A stretch of 64,000 nt of DNA from Cymbomonas tetramitiformis (GCA_001247695.2 LGRX02012742.1:1-64000); one strand, 5' to 3'; positions 10,922 to 21,993 are shown, numbered from the stretch's first letter. A program made the numbers and translations. The notes: generated from the sequence alone by a model not told the origin.

Positions 10922-13900
10922 ATGCCTGCAAAGAAAGGAAACACGAAGAAGTCCGGGGATGCCAACACGGAAAGGTTGGTTTACGCGGACGTGATGGAAC
11001 AGCGTTTCGTTGAGCAGAAAACGCTGAAGCTCGCTGACTGCTCTTTCGCTGACAACCCAAGAGGACACAATCACAACGGTCTCAACGTGGAGAAGTCCGT
11101 TGAGAAAAACGGCATCGACCTTTCCCAAACCATGATCTGGCGCCGCGCCAAAAAAGGAGATCCTAAGGCCCACGGGTAAGTTTCACTAAACCTTCTTCAA
11201 GAACTGCGCTGACAAAAGGTAGAGGAGACAAGTGTGAAAAAGCGTTCATCGATGAACGCTTTTTAAAAAACACTGCTAAAGAAACAAGTGTTTTGACCGG
11301 TTTAAAGAAAAGTGTTCATCGATGAACGCTTTCTTTATTTTGTTTCTGAAGCTTGAGTATTTTAAACTGTTTTTAAGAAAGCGTTCATCGATGAGCGCTT
11401 TTCTTAGTTTTCCTTGTATTTTTCTTAAAACTTTGCGCTTTGGAGTTGCAAAAGCTGCGATATTTCTGTGTGATTCAGCTTTTTTGTCAGGAAAAAAATA
11501 GTGAAAGCAAGGAAAGCGCTCATCGATGAACGCTTTTCTTAAAAACAGTTTAAAAAACTCAAGCTTCAGCAATAAAATAAAGAAAGAGTTCATCGATGAA
11601 CACTTTTCTTTAAACCGGTCAAAACACTTGTTTCTTTAGCAGTGTTTTTTAAAAAGCGTTCATCGATGAACGCTTTTCTACTTCAGCAAAAAAAGGTTAG
11701 TGCTTGAACTCTTCTTGGTTTTGCATGGTGACTTTCTTGCTGTTTATTTGCTGTTCATCTGCAGGTCTACTGACTCCCATCAGGACTCCTGCTCGCACGA
11801 AGAACATGCGATGTCCGAGCGAGTTTTGCTTGTAGATGATGAATCCTCAGAAGATGAGGAAGATTCTTGCAGCAAGAACCGTGTTCCCTTTGGCTGGTAT
11901 AATGTTCCAGATGTGGCAGTAGCTAAGAGGAGACTCAAGAATAAAAAAGCCGCTGAGCGCAACGCGAAAAGACGTAGGATGCAATGTCCTCTGTGGATGC
12001 TAGACAGTCAGTGGTAGCTTAAGCTAAAGTAAACACTTTATATATTTGTTATAAATAGTTTCTCTAACCCTTGAACCGTGTTCTTTGTCGTTTTAAATGA
12101 CGTGCTGTGTGTGTTTCTGTTTTCAGTAAGAGTTACATCGCCATCGATGGACATGGAAGGCACGAGTTTTTCACTCGTGCCTTCCAAGATGGCGCCGTGG
12201 TAGGCGGGAAAAAACTGGAGGCCCGGGACAAAAGGTTTCTGGAGTGCAATGTCATCGTGGTGTCGGAGGACATCACGAAGGAGGAGGTTACATGCCTCGC
12301 ACTCTCACGCATCGTGCAGAACGAGAAGGGGTCCAAGAAAAAAACTTTTTTCGACGATTACACCTCCTTCAAATGGCTGATGTCCTCCATTGACAAGGCC
12401 GTGGCCAAACCACAGAAGCTGGTTGTTTTGTTCTCTCACATCGACCCTTCGTTATACTCGTTGATGTTCTTCAAGAGGATGGCCCACATCCACGAAAAGG
12501 TGATCGGGCCCGACGAGCGGCTGGAGGCCTTGCTTCGCGAGAACTGCGAAGCTTTGGGGAAGGATTCCCCCTACGGCTTCAACTCCTTGTTCGACAACAA
12601 GGAATTCCAGCGTCTTAATCCGACACAAAGATATCAGGTACGGTCGAAGCCGGTCTTTATTTTATTGTGTTATATGCAACCATCACGCCTAAAGACAAAC
12701 ACATGTCTCAGGTTTTCCTGAAAGTAAACGAGAACGTCAAGTTCGCCGTGAAGGACGAGAATGGCGAGCTCCACTTGAAGAAGAAGAAGCAATGCGCGAT
12801 TTTGGGCTTCGTCGGAACCACACGCGCCTTCACGGACTTGTGTTCGTTTGTGCTGCTTCGTCAAGAAGTCCGCTCACAGCTAGAGCTTCAAAGCTCTAAG
12901 GGGAAGGCGAAAAAAACTGAAGAGGCGTCCAAGTTCTTGGAGGACTTGAGCGCCGGAAAGTAAGTCCATCTACCACGGTTTGGTTAAAGCCGTGAACTAT
13001 TTTTTTATGCGGAAAGGTGATGGGTGTTAAACTTTTGTTTACAGGTACGATGGTACTTTCTTCGACGCCAACGAGACTTGCTCCAAGACCAGTAACTTGG
13101 CTCGCCTGAACCGGGATGTCGAGCCGAAAGTCGTGCAGGACTTGCTGAAGAAGCACAACGAGCTGGTTGAGTGGGAGGAGACTGCTGCGGAGGCTCAGGA
13201 GAGTGGCGTCAGGACCCTTGCGGAAGTTGCTGCTGGTGACACGGGTGGGGATGTTGAAGAGGAAAAGGAAGAGAAGCAGGAAGGTGCGTCGGATGGGGAT
13301 GTTGATGACGGGGAAGGCGATGGGGATGAGGAGGTAGACAAGGGTAAGGAAGATGGTGAGGAACCGGATGGTGAGGAAGATGGTCAGGAGAAGGATGAGG
13401 AAGAGGAGGACGATGAGGAGGAGGATGCAAAGTTTGACTTTGAAAAGGAGTCGGAGGAGGTTCGTGAAACACGTGAAGATCGGAAGCGGAAGAGACAGGA
13501 AGTGGCGGATTGGTTTGCGGCGGAGGACGCGGGGCGACATGTCCCAAAAGGAAAGAAGCAGAAACAGGATCTAAGTAAGAAGCGGGCGGAGATGGGGAAG
13601 CTACGTCAAGAGTTGCAGGCCTTTGAGGAGGAGGATGCCGCTTACGCGGCTTGGCTTTGCGACAAGGAGAAACAGAAGGATGAGCAGGACATGGAGGACG
13701 GCCCGGCCCCCTGCCCGGAATGGATGAAGCCTTGGGTTGGGGTGTCGCGAGGGAACCCGGACTACGAAGGGTTGCGACAATGGAAGATGGCAGGCGGAAC
13801 GCTCCGAAATGGAACGCGGCAGAAGGCACCGGTGAAGGAGAGCATTGAGATTGGGCAGTTCTTGAAGATGAATGAGGAGGCGTTGAAGCCTGGTGTACGG

Positions 13901-15342
13901 CATCATGTGCACAATATTGTGTCCGTGGAGGTGCCGAAGGTGGTACCGGTGAAGAACCAGAAGACGACGCGTGGCACGAAGGTGAAGGATGAGAAGGTGG
14001 AGTACATCTTGGAGTTAATCCATCAACACGGACACGACGAGTCTGAGAAGTTGTTGGTGTTGACATCGGTTGCCATGAACTCCCAAGGCATCCCGCTGTT
14101 GCAGCTGTACTTCGGCGAAGCTCTCGGGGCCATGGACGTCATCACGCACAACGCGGCGGAAGATAAGTTTTGTGTGGCGGCGGTCATCACGGATGTTCCG
14201 TGGGGCCATGAGAGCAAGACCGGGTACAACACGAAGGTGGATTGGGATGCGTTCGCAGTGAAGTTGGACGAGTTGTGCGCGAACAACGATGGCATGTCTG
14301 AGGATCATAAATACGCCGATCTGGGGAAAAACGACGGAGACACCATTGTGTGTGCCTTAGGCGACAGTGAAGCCCTTCGAGCTTTGGAGGCGGGCTGGAA
14401 GGCGTTGAAGCACCCGGTAGGATCGATGTAACCCTTGTTGCTTTGAAGGCACCCTTTTATTTTTGCTTTTTTTGTTACGTTTCTGAAAGGGAGGGAAAAG
14501 GGGGGAAGGATCACAGGTGTACAAGACAATGCCGGGGTACATCGTGACGGAGGGGAACCGCAACAACGCGACTTTCACGAACACGCCAAAGTCCGTGGGA
14601 CACCAGTACACGACTTTTGCACGGAAGCTGGAGGCTCCGAAGTTGGACTTCAAGACCAGCATCCAAACCAGGGGGCAGCAATGTAAGGACCTTGCTTTGA
14701 TTATTACCCGGTGAATTGTTGGACTGGAAACATTTTGCGTGCCCTAAGTTACCAAGAGGTGAAGGCTTTTGAGAAGGCCTTGGAAAGCCACCTGGCTGCG
14801 AGCTGGGAAGTCAGCTTCAGGCAATTGGATGAGGAGCAGAAGATGGACATCGTTGAGACCGAGGTAGAACATCAGGCACGACCTTTCCAAGCCGTTCAAG
14901 TGCAGGATACCTTCAAGCACGATTGCGCCGTAGTGGGATGCTTGAAGGGCGGTAAGCCCTGCGAAGAGCATGGCAAGACCTTGGTGGTGGGACAGAAAAA
15001 GGTGGAGCTCATGGAGCTGTTGGTGGAGCGGTACACAACCGACATCGACATGGTGGTGCTGGACCCGTTCATGGGAAGTGGTGCGTGTCATTGTGGATGC
15101 ATTGGTTTTGCCGCGAGGGACACGCCGGGGTATTGAATGATATTACGTGTTCCGCAGGAACCACTGGGATTGGAGCGCTTCGCATGGGACGCGCCTTCAT
15201 CGGCGTGGAGAGGAAGCGTGCAAACTTCATGAGCGCGGTGCACTATTTATCTCACGCGGTGTTCTGCTGCGCGAAGCGCCATGTGGGGGATCTTGGATTG
15301 GGTGAGCCGTACCGGAAGATGAAAGTGACAAACGTGAAGTAG
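10922..15342 (+). CDS. ParB-like domain / beta-class DNA methyltransferase
   Basis: Eight exons join in one frame of 1113 codons: 10922-11175, 11765-12010, 12127-12637, 12712-12959, 13045-14416, 14517-14710, 14749-15080, 15158-15342. Exon 2 has a basic, nuclear-signal-like run (RRLKNKKAAERNAKRRR). Exon 3 opens with YIAIDGHGRHEFFTRAF, then CNVIVVSEDITKEE and LALSRIVQNE; this follows the ParB nuclease pattern (iDGhHR, then vpvivv, then lal..N). Exon 5 has a long Glu/Asp linker and motif IV as ITDVPWG (usual form [DNS]PP[YFW]). Motif I comes last, VVLDPFMGSG|TTGIGALRMG, cut by intron 7. Motif IV before motif I is the beta class, which methylates adenine-N6 or cytosine-N4. ParB plus methyltransferase fusions are known in phages and bacteria. 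Weak points: the exon 2 donor is poor (CA|GTGGTA), so exons 1-2 could be a separate protein stopping at 12017, and intron 6 is only 38 bp. Confidence 0.75.
11236..11679. repeat. Intronic foldback made of nested palindromes
   Basis: Inside intron 1 of the methyltransferase gene. Two inverted arms of about 170 bp (about 11236-11409 and 11509-11679) flank a ~100 bp centre, so the pre-mRNA or single-stranded DNA could form a very long hairpin. Each arm holds three copies of the small palindrome GCGTTCATCGATGAACGC or close variants, six in all. The arms pair across AAAAACACTGCT / AGCAGTGTTTTT, ACCGGTTTAAAG and AAACTGTTTTTAAGAAAGCG. Confidence 0.85.
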
Positions 15343-15356
15343 AACATCGAAAGTTA

Positions 15357-15513
15357 GTGAAAGTTAGTTAGGGATCTTGGCGGGGAAAGAAGTATGTTTT
15401 GAACCTAACTGGGGGGCCGGCCACCCGGACTTGTGGTTAGTAGTGGTCCGCGAAAGCACGTGAAAAACCAATGGAGAACGTAGTTGGTCAATGCACGAAG
15501 ACGAGTAGGCGAT
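15357..15513 (-). repeat. Right terminal inverted repeat
   Basis: Reverse complement of 6617-6769, ending GACGAGTAGGCGAT. It begins 14 bp after the methyltransferase stop codon. Confidence 0.9.
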
Positions 15514-15967
15514 GGGGCGAAGGGCACTAGAAAAGGTGAAGTCGTGTTAAACTCTGGAGGCAAAACATGCGCGCCGGTAACTTTGTTTTGAATATTGATT
15601 TGAAGCTTTATATTTCATGTGATGCTAAGAGCGAAAAGTTTATTTATAAACGATGACGGAAATATTTCCTTTAGCACATTTAGGGTGTAAGTTGAATCAG
15701 CGTGTTATAAAGGTTTGTTTAATGGATGACGGCAAGCTTCGAGATTTGCACACACTCGTCCCGAACACTGCAAGAATAAACACTTACACACTTTTCTACG
15801 GCAAGAAAATAAGCACATAAAATATACCAGTCCACAATGACGACAACTTTTAATATACGAAAGACTAGTGGCTGAATGTAAAGTTTATCTACAAACCACA
15901 CACGGCTTACATTTTATACAAACAAATTCTTTAAATATTTCCAGTCTAAACAAACTATAATGTTCGC
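15514..15967. other. Stretch without a recognisable gene
   Basis: AT-rich sequence between the right end of the transposon and the next minus-strand ORF. I see no motif, repeat or RNA gene. Confidence 0.5.
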
Positions 15968-16426
15968 CTACGTCTCACATCGGCATGAGGTGCAAAGTTG
16001 CTCGAAATGTTCAGAGTTTCTGAACGGCCTAGAACAGTTACACATCGGCTGATCCCAGCGGCGGGGACAAACGAGCATGATGAAAAGCGTCCAATGACAG
16101 CCCGGAGTCCCGCCAGGAATGTCTGCTGGGACAATCATGGTCCGCGGCGTAGTCCACTCGTTACCAGCACGGTCGGGGTAGTCTCCTTCGCGCGCCATCA
16201 GTTCAAAAACTAAATGCGACCGGGTGCGACGGACGAAGCGCCAACTGGCGAACCCGGCGTCTCTTCTTCCACGTTCCATGTTGCGCACGTTGTAATGAGT
16301 CGAAAGGCGCCACTGCTCAAGTTGACAGTCATTGCAGCGCAAGTGTTGAATGTGGTGGGTTGCAATCATCTCACGGTCATGAGGTCCGGCAAGAAAGTAG
16401 TCAACAAACTTGTAAACGGAAGGCAT
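15968..16426 (-). CDS. Hypothetical Cys-rich protein
   Basis: An open frame of 152 codons with C-terminal cysteines (MCNCSRPF ... LCTSCRC) and an internal RCNDCQLEQ. Its motif order resembles the minus-strand ORF at 4017-4517, and it also lies downstream of and convergent with a plus-strand element gene. It is outside the TIRs. No family recognised. Confidence 0.35.
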   Translation of the reverse strand: MPSVYKFVDYFLAGPHDREMIATHHIQHLRCNDCQLEQWRLSTHYNVRNMERGRRDAGFASWRFVRRTRSHLVFELMAREGDYPDRAGNEWTTPRTMIVPADIPGGTPGCHWTLFIMLVCPRRWDQPMCNCSRPFRNSEHFEQLCTSCRCET

Positions 16427-16659
16427 GTTGTCGTGGGACTTTTAATTGTGCGGTGTAGGTTTTTAAGGGTTTGCGCGTTTAATGTTTTTAGTCCGCGTTT
16501 GTGCTTTATTTAAGAGAAGTCCTGGCGCGCGCCGTAAACTCGAGTTGGTGAGCTAGCGGTTGTAGGTTGTTTTATGCCTGGAAGAAGATATAAAAAAACG
16601 GGGCAAACCCAATAAAAAATAGGGACGAAGTGAACAAAAAATATTCCTGAAATTGCAAA

Positions 16660-17460
16660 AAAATCGGGGTTTTTTGAAGAAAATTCAAAAATTTTAGAAA
16701 AAACCCCAAAAAGGGCATATAAAATTAAAAAAAATAAAAGGGGTTCATCGATGAACCCCCAAAAACATATTTCATAAAAATCAGACGTATAAAGTGTGAT
16801 TTTGCTACCGAGTTTCGAAAAAAAATTTGAAGCTTGAAAATGCGTGAAATATTGTACAAGTTCAATGGAAAATTTATGTTTTCTTAACACAAAAAACCCC
16901 ATAAACTTTCCTTAATTCAGGCTGACAAAGATGATTTTTTTAGTGAAAATCAGGAATATTTCTTAAACCCTAAAACAACCGGAAAATTAAATAAAATTAC
17001 ATTCAACTCGGGAAAATCTTAAACCCTAGATTCGGTCAAATTTTCGATTTTTTCAGGGCCTCCCCTTGTAAAACTCCCCAACACCCAAAAAGGCCTGAAA
17101 TTCATATAAAACTAGAAAAAATAAAAGGGGTTCATCGATGAACCCCCAAAAACATTTTTCATAAAAATCAGACGTAAAAAGTTTCATTTTGCTACCGAGT
17201 TTCGAAAAAAAATTTGAAGCTTAAAAATGCGTGAAATATTGTAGAAGTTCAATTGAAAATTTATGTTTTCTTAACACAAAAAACCCCATAAACCTTCCTT
17301 AATTCAGGCTGAAAAAGATGATTTTTTTCGTGAAAATTAGGAATATTTCTTAAACCCTAAAACAACCGGAAAATCAAATAAAATTACATTCCACTCGGGA
17401 AAATCTTAAACCCTAGATTCGGTCAAATTTTCGATTTTTTCAGGGCCTCCCATTGTAAAA
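16660..17460. repeat. AT-rich ~387 bp tandem duplication with palindrome
   Basis: Two nearly identical AT-rich copies about 387 bp apart. Each contains the perfect palindrome GGGGTTCATCGATGAACCCC (16740-16759 and 17127-17146). Its core GTTCATCGATGAAC is the same as in the foldback at 11.2-11.7 kb. The second copy ends where the degenerate methyltransferase pseudogene begins. Confidence 0.8.
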
Positions 17461-18170
17461 CTCCCCAACTCCCAAAACTCCCAAACTCCCCAATTGCGTT
17501 TGGTGCATCCATGGTTTGCGAGTGGATTTTTCCCCGGACTCCACGTCCGCCATTTGGAACCCAATGACAGCCGCTTCGAGGACATTGTGCCGGATGGCTT
17601 TGTTGGCACCCACATCCCACATCCTTGCGCCACCATATGCGCTGGGCCCCACCGTTGCATTTGCTCCCCAGGATCTTCAGGAACCCAGTCTGCTGACCAA
17701 ACCCACAAAATATCAATATTGTCCAGTCCGGCGAAGTGGTGAGCGCCGCAAAGGCATCTATGAACTTGATCAGGTCGGCATCGGATAACGCGCGCTCTGA
17801 CACCTCTGTATCGAAGTCGTAAATAACGTCCATTATCGCCCCCACGTAATGCATCTTCGGGACAGTCTCGAGTTTCTTCAACTCGTCTTTGTAGATCATG
17901 TAGCCGGATTGAACTATGGTTGGCCCGGTAAAACAATTTGGTATTAACGGTAATAAGTAATACCGGTAATTTACCTGGTAATTCCACAGCCAGAAATCCA
18001 TTACCCGGTAAAGGGCCCTGAAAATTTACAAGTAAATTACCCCGGTATTACCTGGTATTACCCCCTTGGGTTTGACAATATTGTGTCAGTGTCCGGCCAG
18101 ATCTAGCAGAGTCCCGGGTCGACCCATACGAGTTGGAATAAGCGATATGGATATCATTCCGGGTAACGGC

Positions 18171-18783
18171 TTAACTACTATGTTGGCATGAAATTTTTAG
18201 AGCAAATCTACGGGGTTTGCGTGAGGGGATCTGACCCCCCTCTATGCATGGGTAAATGGGTCCTCCTTCGGGAATATTTTGGTAAACCCTATTGCCAAAA
18301 AAATTAGGTTTTATGCCATGCGAATTTGGACCCTAAAAGTTGAATTTTGGGGTCACCTAAGGGCAAAATTCGTGTTCGCGTGTCCAATTTTTCGTAAATG
18401 TGGGGCGATGACCAGTGATGTATGGGGTATGTAACACCCTGATAGGGTTTAATTGAGCCATCTAGGACCAATTGTTCATAGTTACTATGGGGATACCTTG
18501 CAAAGGGGGTAGGATACCCCCATATAGGCAGATATCACATATCAAAATTTGGGGTGTGTGTTTTTTTTTCTTTTTTCTTTTTTAAGTACAAAAACCCAAC
18601 TCTATCGATCTAGCATAGTGCCATTTAAGTGTTTTTTTTTCGGTCCTGGGCCAAAATTTGCCCCCTTAAGTATGGGGGCCCATATTGAAGCCCCAGGGGG
18701 GCTACAACGGGCCTGGCAGTTGGGGGGGCAATTCGGTACCGATTCTACTCCGTTTTGGGAGTAAGTACCAGCATAGGAGTTAA
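18171..18783. mobile_element. MITE-like element, copy 1
   Basis: A 613 bp copy of a short non-coding element. Its ends are inverted (CTACTATGTTGG at the left; the reverse complement of the right end reads CTCCTATGCTGG) and both are flanked by TTAA, as in piggyBac-type targets. About 95 percent alike to copy 2. Confidence 0.7.
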
Positions 18784-18888
18784 GGAACCTCGAGGTCATC
18801 ATCGAAGTCGCGCTCAGATCGCAATATTCGATAGTCCTCGACATCGAGCGCGCGCATATCGATATGCGCGCGCGATTTTCGATTTTGC

Positions 18889-19496
18889 TTAACTCCTATG
18901 GTGGCATGACATTTTTAGAGCAAATCTACGGGGTTTGCGTGAGGGGGTCTGGCCCCCCTCTATGCATGGGTAAATGGGTCCTCCTTCGGGAATATTTTGG
19001 TAAACCCTATTGCCAAAAAATTAGGTTTTATGCCATGCGAATTTGGACCCTAAAAGTTGAATTTTGGGGTCACCTAAGGGCAAAATTCGTGTTCGCGTGT
19101 CCAATTTTTCGTAAATGGGGGGCGATGACCAGTGATGTATGGGGTATGTAACACCCCGATAGGGTTTAATTGAGCCATCTAGGACCAATTGTTCATAGTT
19201 ACTATGGGGATACCTTGCAAAGGGGGTAGGATACCCCCATATAGGCAGATATCACATATCAAAATTTGGGGTGTTTTTTTTTTTTAAGTACAAAAAGTTG
19301 CCCCAAACCCAACTCTATCGATCTAGCATAGTGCCATTTAAGTGTTTTTTTTTCGGTCCTGGGCCAAAATTTGCCCCCTTAAGTATGGGGGCCCATATTG
19401 AAGCCCCAGGGGGGCTACAACGGGCCTGGCAGTTGGGGGGGCAATTCGGTACCGATTCTACTCCGTTTTGGGAGTAAGTACCAGCATAGGAGTTAA
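18889..19496. mobile_element. MITE-like element, copy 2
   Basis: A 608 bp direct copy of the element at 18171-18783. Ends CTCCTATGGTGG / CTCCTATGCTGG (inverted), flanked by TTAA. The ~105 bp between the copies contains the long palindrome CGCGCGCATATCGATATGCG (about 18850-18872). Confidence 0.7.
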
Positions 19497-20904
19497 GCGC
19501 TGGCCACCGACCCACCATCTTCATCGTCGATGTCAGAATCTTTGCGTATACCTTTAATCTCACGGCTTTACACACAACCACACAGAAACAAATTCTTGGT
19601 TTCTTGCAAGCTGATCCTGTTTTATTTCTAAGAATCTCTCCCCCTACAGCCTGTCACCTAAAGTTTTCACATTCAAATAGCAGCGTCCTGTGATATCGTG
19701 GCACTTGTAATATTATTGATAGTTTTAGCGCGAAAACAATATGAATTTGAATTTCGGTTTGAGACAGCTGCCCAGTTGGGGAGTATTTAAACTTGGCGTG
19801 CCTTTACGCTGCGTCCATTATTCTATTCGACTTCTTCACCTTCAGTTGCAGTCGAAACAATGTTGGATGTTGAAAACTCTTCCCCAGATCTGGATGCAAC
19901 GGATGAAGCTGATGGGGACCCTTCTTACGGTGGTCGTATCTTCAAGTGGCAATACGGAAGTTTCGCATGATGTTTGCATGTCCTTGACCAGTGAATATCG
20001 TGGTCAGAAGTTCGGGACTTACCACTCCTACGTGATGTCACTGGTACTTTTTAAACTGCTAGATATGTGGTAAATAACATCGTCTCCCGAAATTTTAAAC
20101 ACCGAAATCAACTAGGATGTATATGGGCAAATTAAATGCACGCTTATTATTTTTGGAGATGGTAATTACCCTCGATTACTGGTAATAAGTAATCGCCGGT
20201 AAATTACCAGGTAATACCCGACCCGAAATTACATTACCCGGTAATTGCACAGCCTTAGATTGAACCGCCTTCTCCTCGTACTCTTTCGCATGCTGTTCCT
20301 CGCTAGCATCCTCCACAGCGGGGGAGGGAAGTGGCACATATTATACCGCAAACCGCTTGTTAATATTTGAATGACCCAAAACTCCGCTTGTTGCATCAAT
20401 GCCGCATGCTAGAGCAATAAAACATGCAACTACATGAGGTGGAGCACGATTATTACAACAAAGAATGTTGAAAGAACGCACACCTTAACTGTAGTGGGGA
20501 CGTAGTTCACGGGCAGCCTGGTGACGTCTCCCTCTCCGGCATTACACCGGGCAAGCCACGTGTTGCAGTCTTGGACGAATTGGACGATGGCCTTGGGAAC
20601 CGTGAGCTGACTCCCCCCTCGCCCGACTTTACCGTTGTTTACCGCCTTGATGCATCGCTCGATGGCCTCCTGGCAAGCCCAGGTCTCACCGTATTTCTTC
20701 TCAAAAGCATCCCAATTCTCCACCCCAGATTGCGACACGATCCAGGCCTGAACGTTGCGTTGGGACTTGAACTTCTTCAGGATTTCAATCGCCTCTTGGA
20801 TGGTGAGCTCGGTCATCATGATTTTCATCAGAACGCCGTTAAAGTAATCAACCTCCACGTTCGAATGAAACCCGAGCATCTGCTGGAACAGGGACAGTTC
20901 TGGC

Positions 20905-21790
20905 CACACGTCAAATTTATCGACTAAAACAGTCAGACATGTCATATTATGACAGAAACTTTCAAGCAAACTGCAAACAAAAAGCACAAAGGTCAGAAAC
21001 TTTGCACAACTGCTCATTAAGCTAATGCGGCGTTTTGAGCAGTTCAGGTCAGACGTCGAATTTATCGAGTACAACAGTCAGACATGTCATATTATGACAG
21101 AAACTTTCAAGCAAACTGCAAAGAAAAACACAAAGGTCAGAAACTTTGCACAACTGCTCATTAAGCTTATGCGGCGTTTTGAGCAGTTCAGTCGAACGTC
21201 AAATTTATCGAGTACAACGATTCGGACATGTCATATTATGGCGAAACTTTCAAGCAAGCGCAAGAAAAGCACAAAGGTCAGAAACTTTGCACAAGCGCTC
21301 ATTAAGCTAATAAGACGTTTTGGCGGTTAGTCGGACGTCAAATTTATCGACTAAACCGGTCAGAGACATGTCATATTATGACGAAGCTTTCAAGCAAAGC
21401 TTTGAACACAAAGGTCAGAAACTTTGCACAACTGCTCATTAAGCTAATGAGACGTTTTGAGCAGTTCAGGTCAGACGTCGAATTTATCGAGTACAACAGT
21501 CAGACATGTCATATTATGGCAGAAACTTTCAAGCAAACTGCAAAGAAAAACACAAAGGTCAGAAACTTTGCACAACTGCTCATGAAGCTAATGAGGCGTT
21601 TTGAGCAGTTCAGGTCAGACGTCAAATTTATCGACTAAACCAGTCAGACATGTCATATTATGACAGAAACTTTCAAGCAAACTGCAAAGAAAAACACAAA
21701 GGTAAGGTCAGAAACTTTGCACAATTGCTCATTAAGCTAACGAGACGTTTTGAGCAGTTCATGTCAGACGTCGAATTTATCGAGTAAAAC
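20905..21790. repeat. 144 bp tandem repeat, about six copies
   Basis: Units with the landmarks CAGACATGTCATATTATG, CAAAGGTCAGAAACTTTGC and GCTCATTAAGCTAATG. The middle copies are more diverged. The unit is 48 codons long, so forward frames remain open, but the peptide is low-complexity and I do not call a gene. CAAAG...CTTTG and CATTAAGCTAATG are small inverted repeats. The array abuts the 5' end of the methyltransferase pseudogene and the palindromic repeats at 21793. Confidence 0.85.
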
Positions 21791-21792
21791 AG

Positions 21793-21894
21793 TCATTAGC
21801 TAATGAACGGCCTCTGGCCAAAGCGCGACTCACACATAGACACTTTGGCTGCGGGAACCGTTCATTAGCTAATGAACGGCCTCTGGCCAAAGCG
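21793..21894 (-). repeat. Inverted pair of 69 bp palindromic units
   Basis: About one and a half units of the family amplified at 26721-27527, but in reverse orientation. It contains two copies of the 20 bp perfect palindrome CGTTCATTAGCTAATGAACG (the first clipped). Together with the large array it forms an inverted pair about 4.9 kb apart. Confidence 0.85.
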
Positions 21895-21993
21895 AAATTT
21901 TTCTTGGACCTTGTGATAGATTGTGTAATATTGTCCATCACAGGAATGTGGAATATTGTATGATAAAATTCTAAATTCACAATCTGTACACAT

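Larger units (their letters stand above)
6617..15513. mobile_element. Complete two-gene TIR transposon with DNA methyltransferase
   Basis: Long terminal inverted repeats at 6617-6769 and 15357-15513 bound an 8.9 kb unit with exactly two divergent genes: a MULE-like transposase (minus strand) and a ParB-methyltransferase (plus strand). The TIRs differ by about two substitutions and one 5 bp indel, which implies recent mobility. Both stop codons lie close to the TIRs: the methyltransferase ends 14 bp before the right one, the transposase about 120 bp inside the left one. I could not fix a target-site duplication; flanking bases share at most AT or GAT. MULE elements are known to have long TIRs, which fits. 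That the methyltransferase is a working part of the element, not a captured passenger, is inference from its position and its homologues nearby. Confidence 0.85.
17915..20257. mobile_element. 2.3 kb insertion with 8 bp TSD, hAT-like
   Basis: The 8-mer GATTGAAC occurs immediately on both sides (17907-17914 and 20258-20265). Deleting the insert plus one copy rejoins the pseudogene frame (EEKAVQS|GYMIYKDE). The ends resemble each other as imperfect inverted repeats (TATGGTTG and, in reverse complement, TAAGGCTG), and subterminal GGTAATTACC-like palindromes repeat near both ends. Eight-base duplications are typical of hAT elements. No transposase is inside; the only ORF of note (19741-20073) is unrecognised. 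The insert also carries two MITE copies. Confidence 0.75.
17470..20935 (-). pseudogene. Degenerate DNA methyltransferase, split by an insertion
   Basis: Reading leftward, 20935-20478 encodes a segment (AVNNGKVGRGGSQL, AIVQFVQDCN) parallel to 31060-31480 of the third homologue. It ends at a plausible donor (AAG|GTGTGC). Coding resumes near 20330, is interrupted at the 2.3 kb insertion, and continues from 17914 as QSGYMIYKDELKKLETV, then VGAIMDVIYDFD and TILIFCGFGQQ. These match GAVIDCNYALD and VAIFCGFVQQ of the copy at 29.6-32.5 kb. The motif IV position reads DVIY, not DPPY. The frame breaks after KILGSK and the C-terminal motif I region is missing, cut by the AT-rich duplication. Not functional. 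Confidence 0.7.

Noticed and set aside
13209..14066. Pro/Ser/His-rich minus-strand frame
   Set aside because: It is the complement of the acidic and basic codons of the methyltransferase exon.
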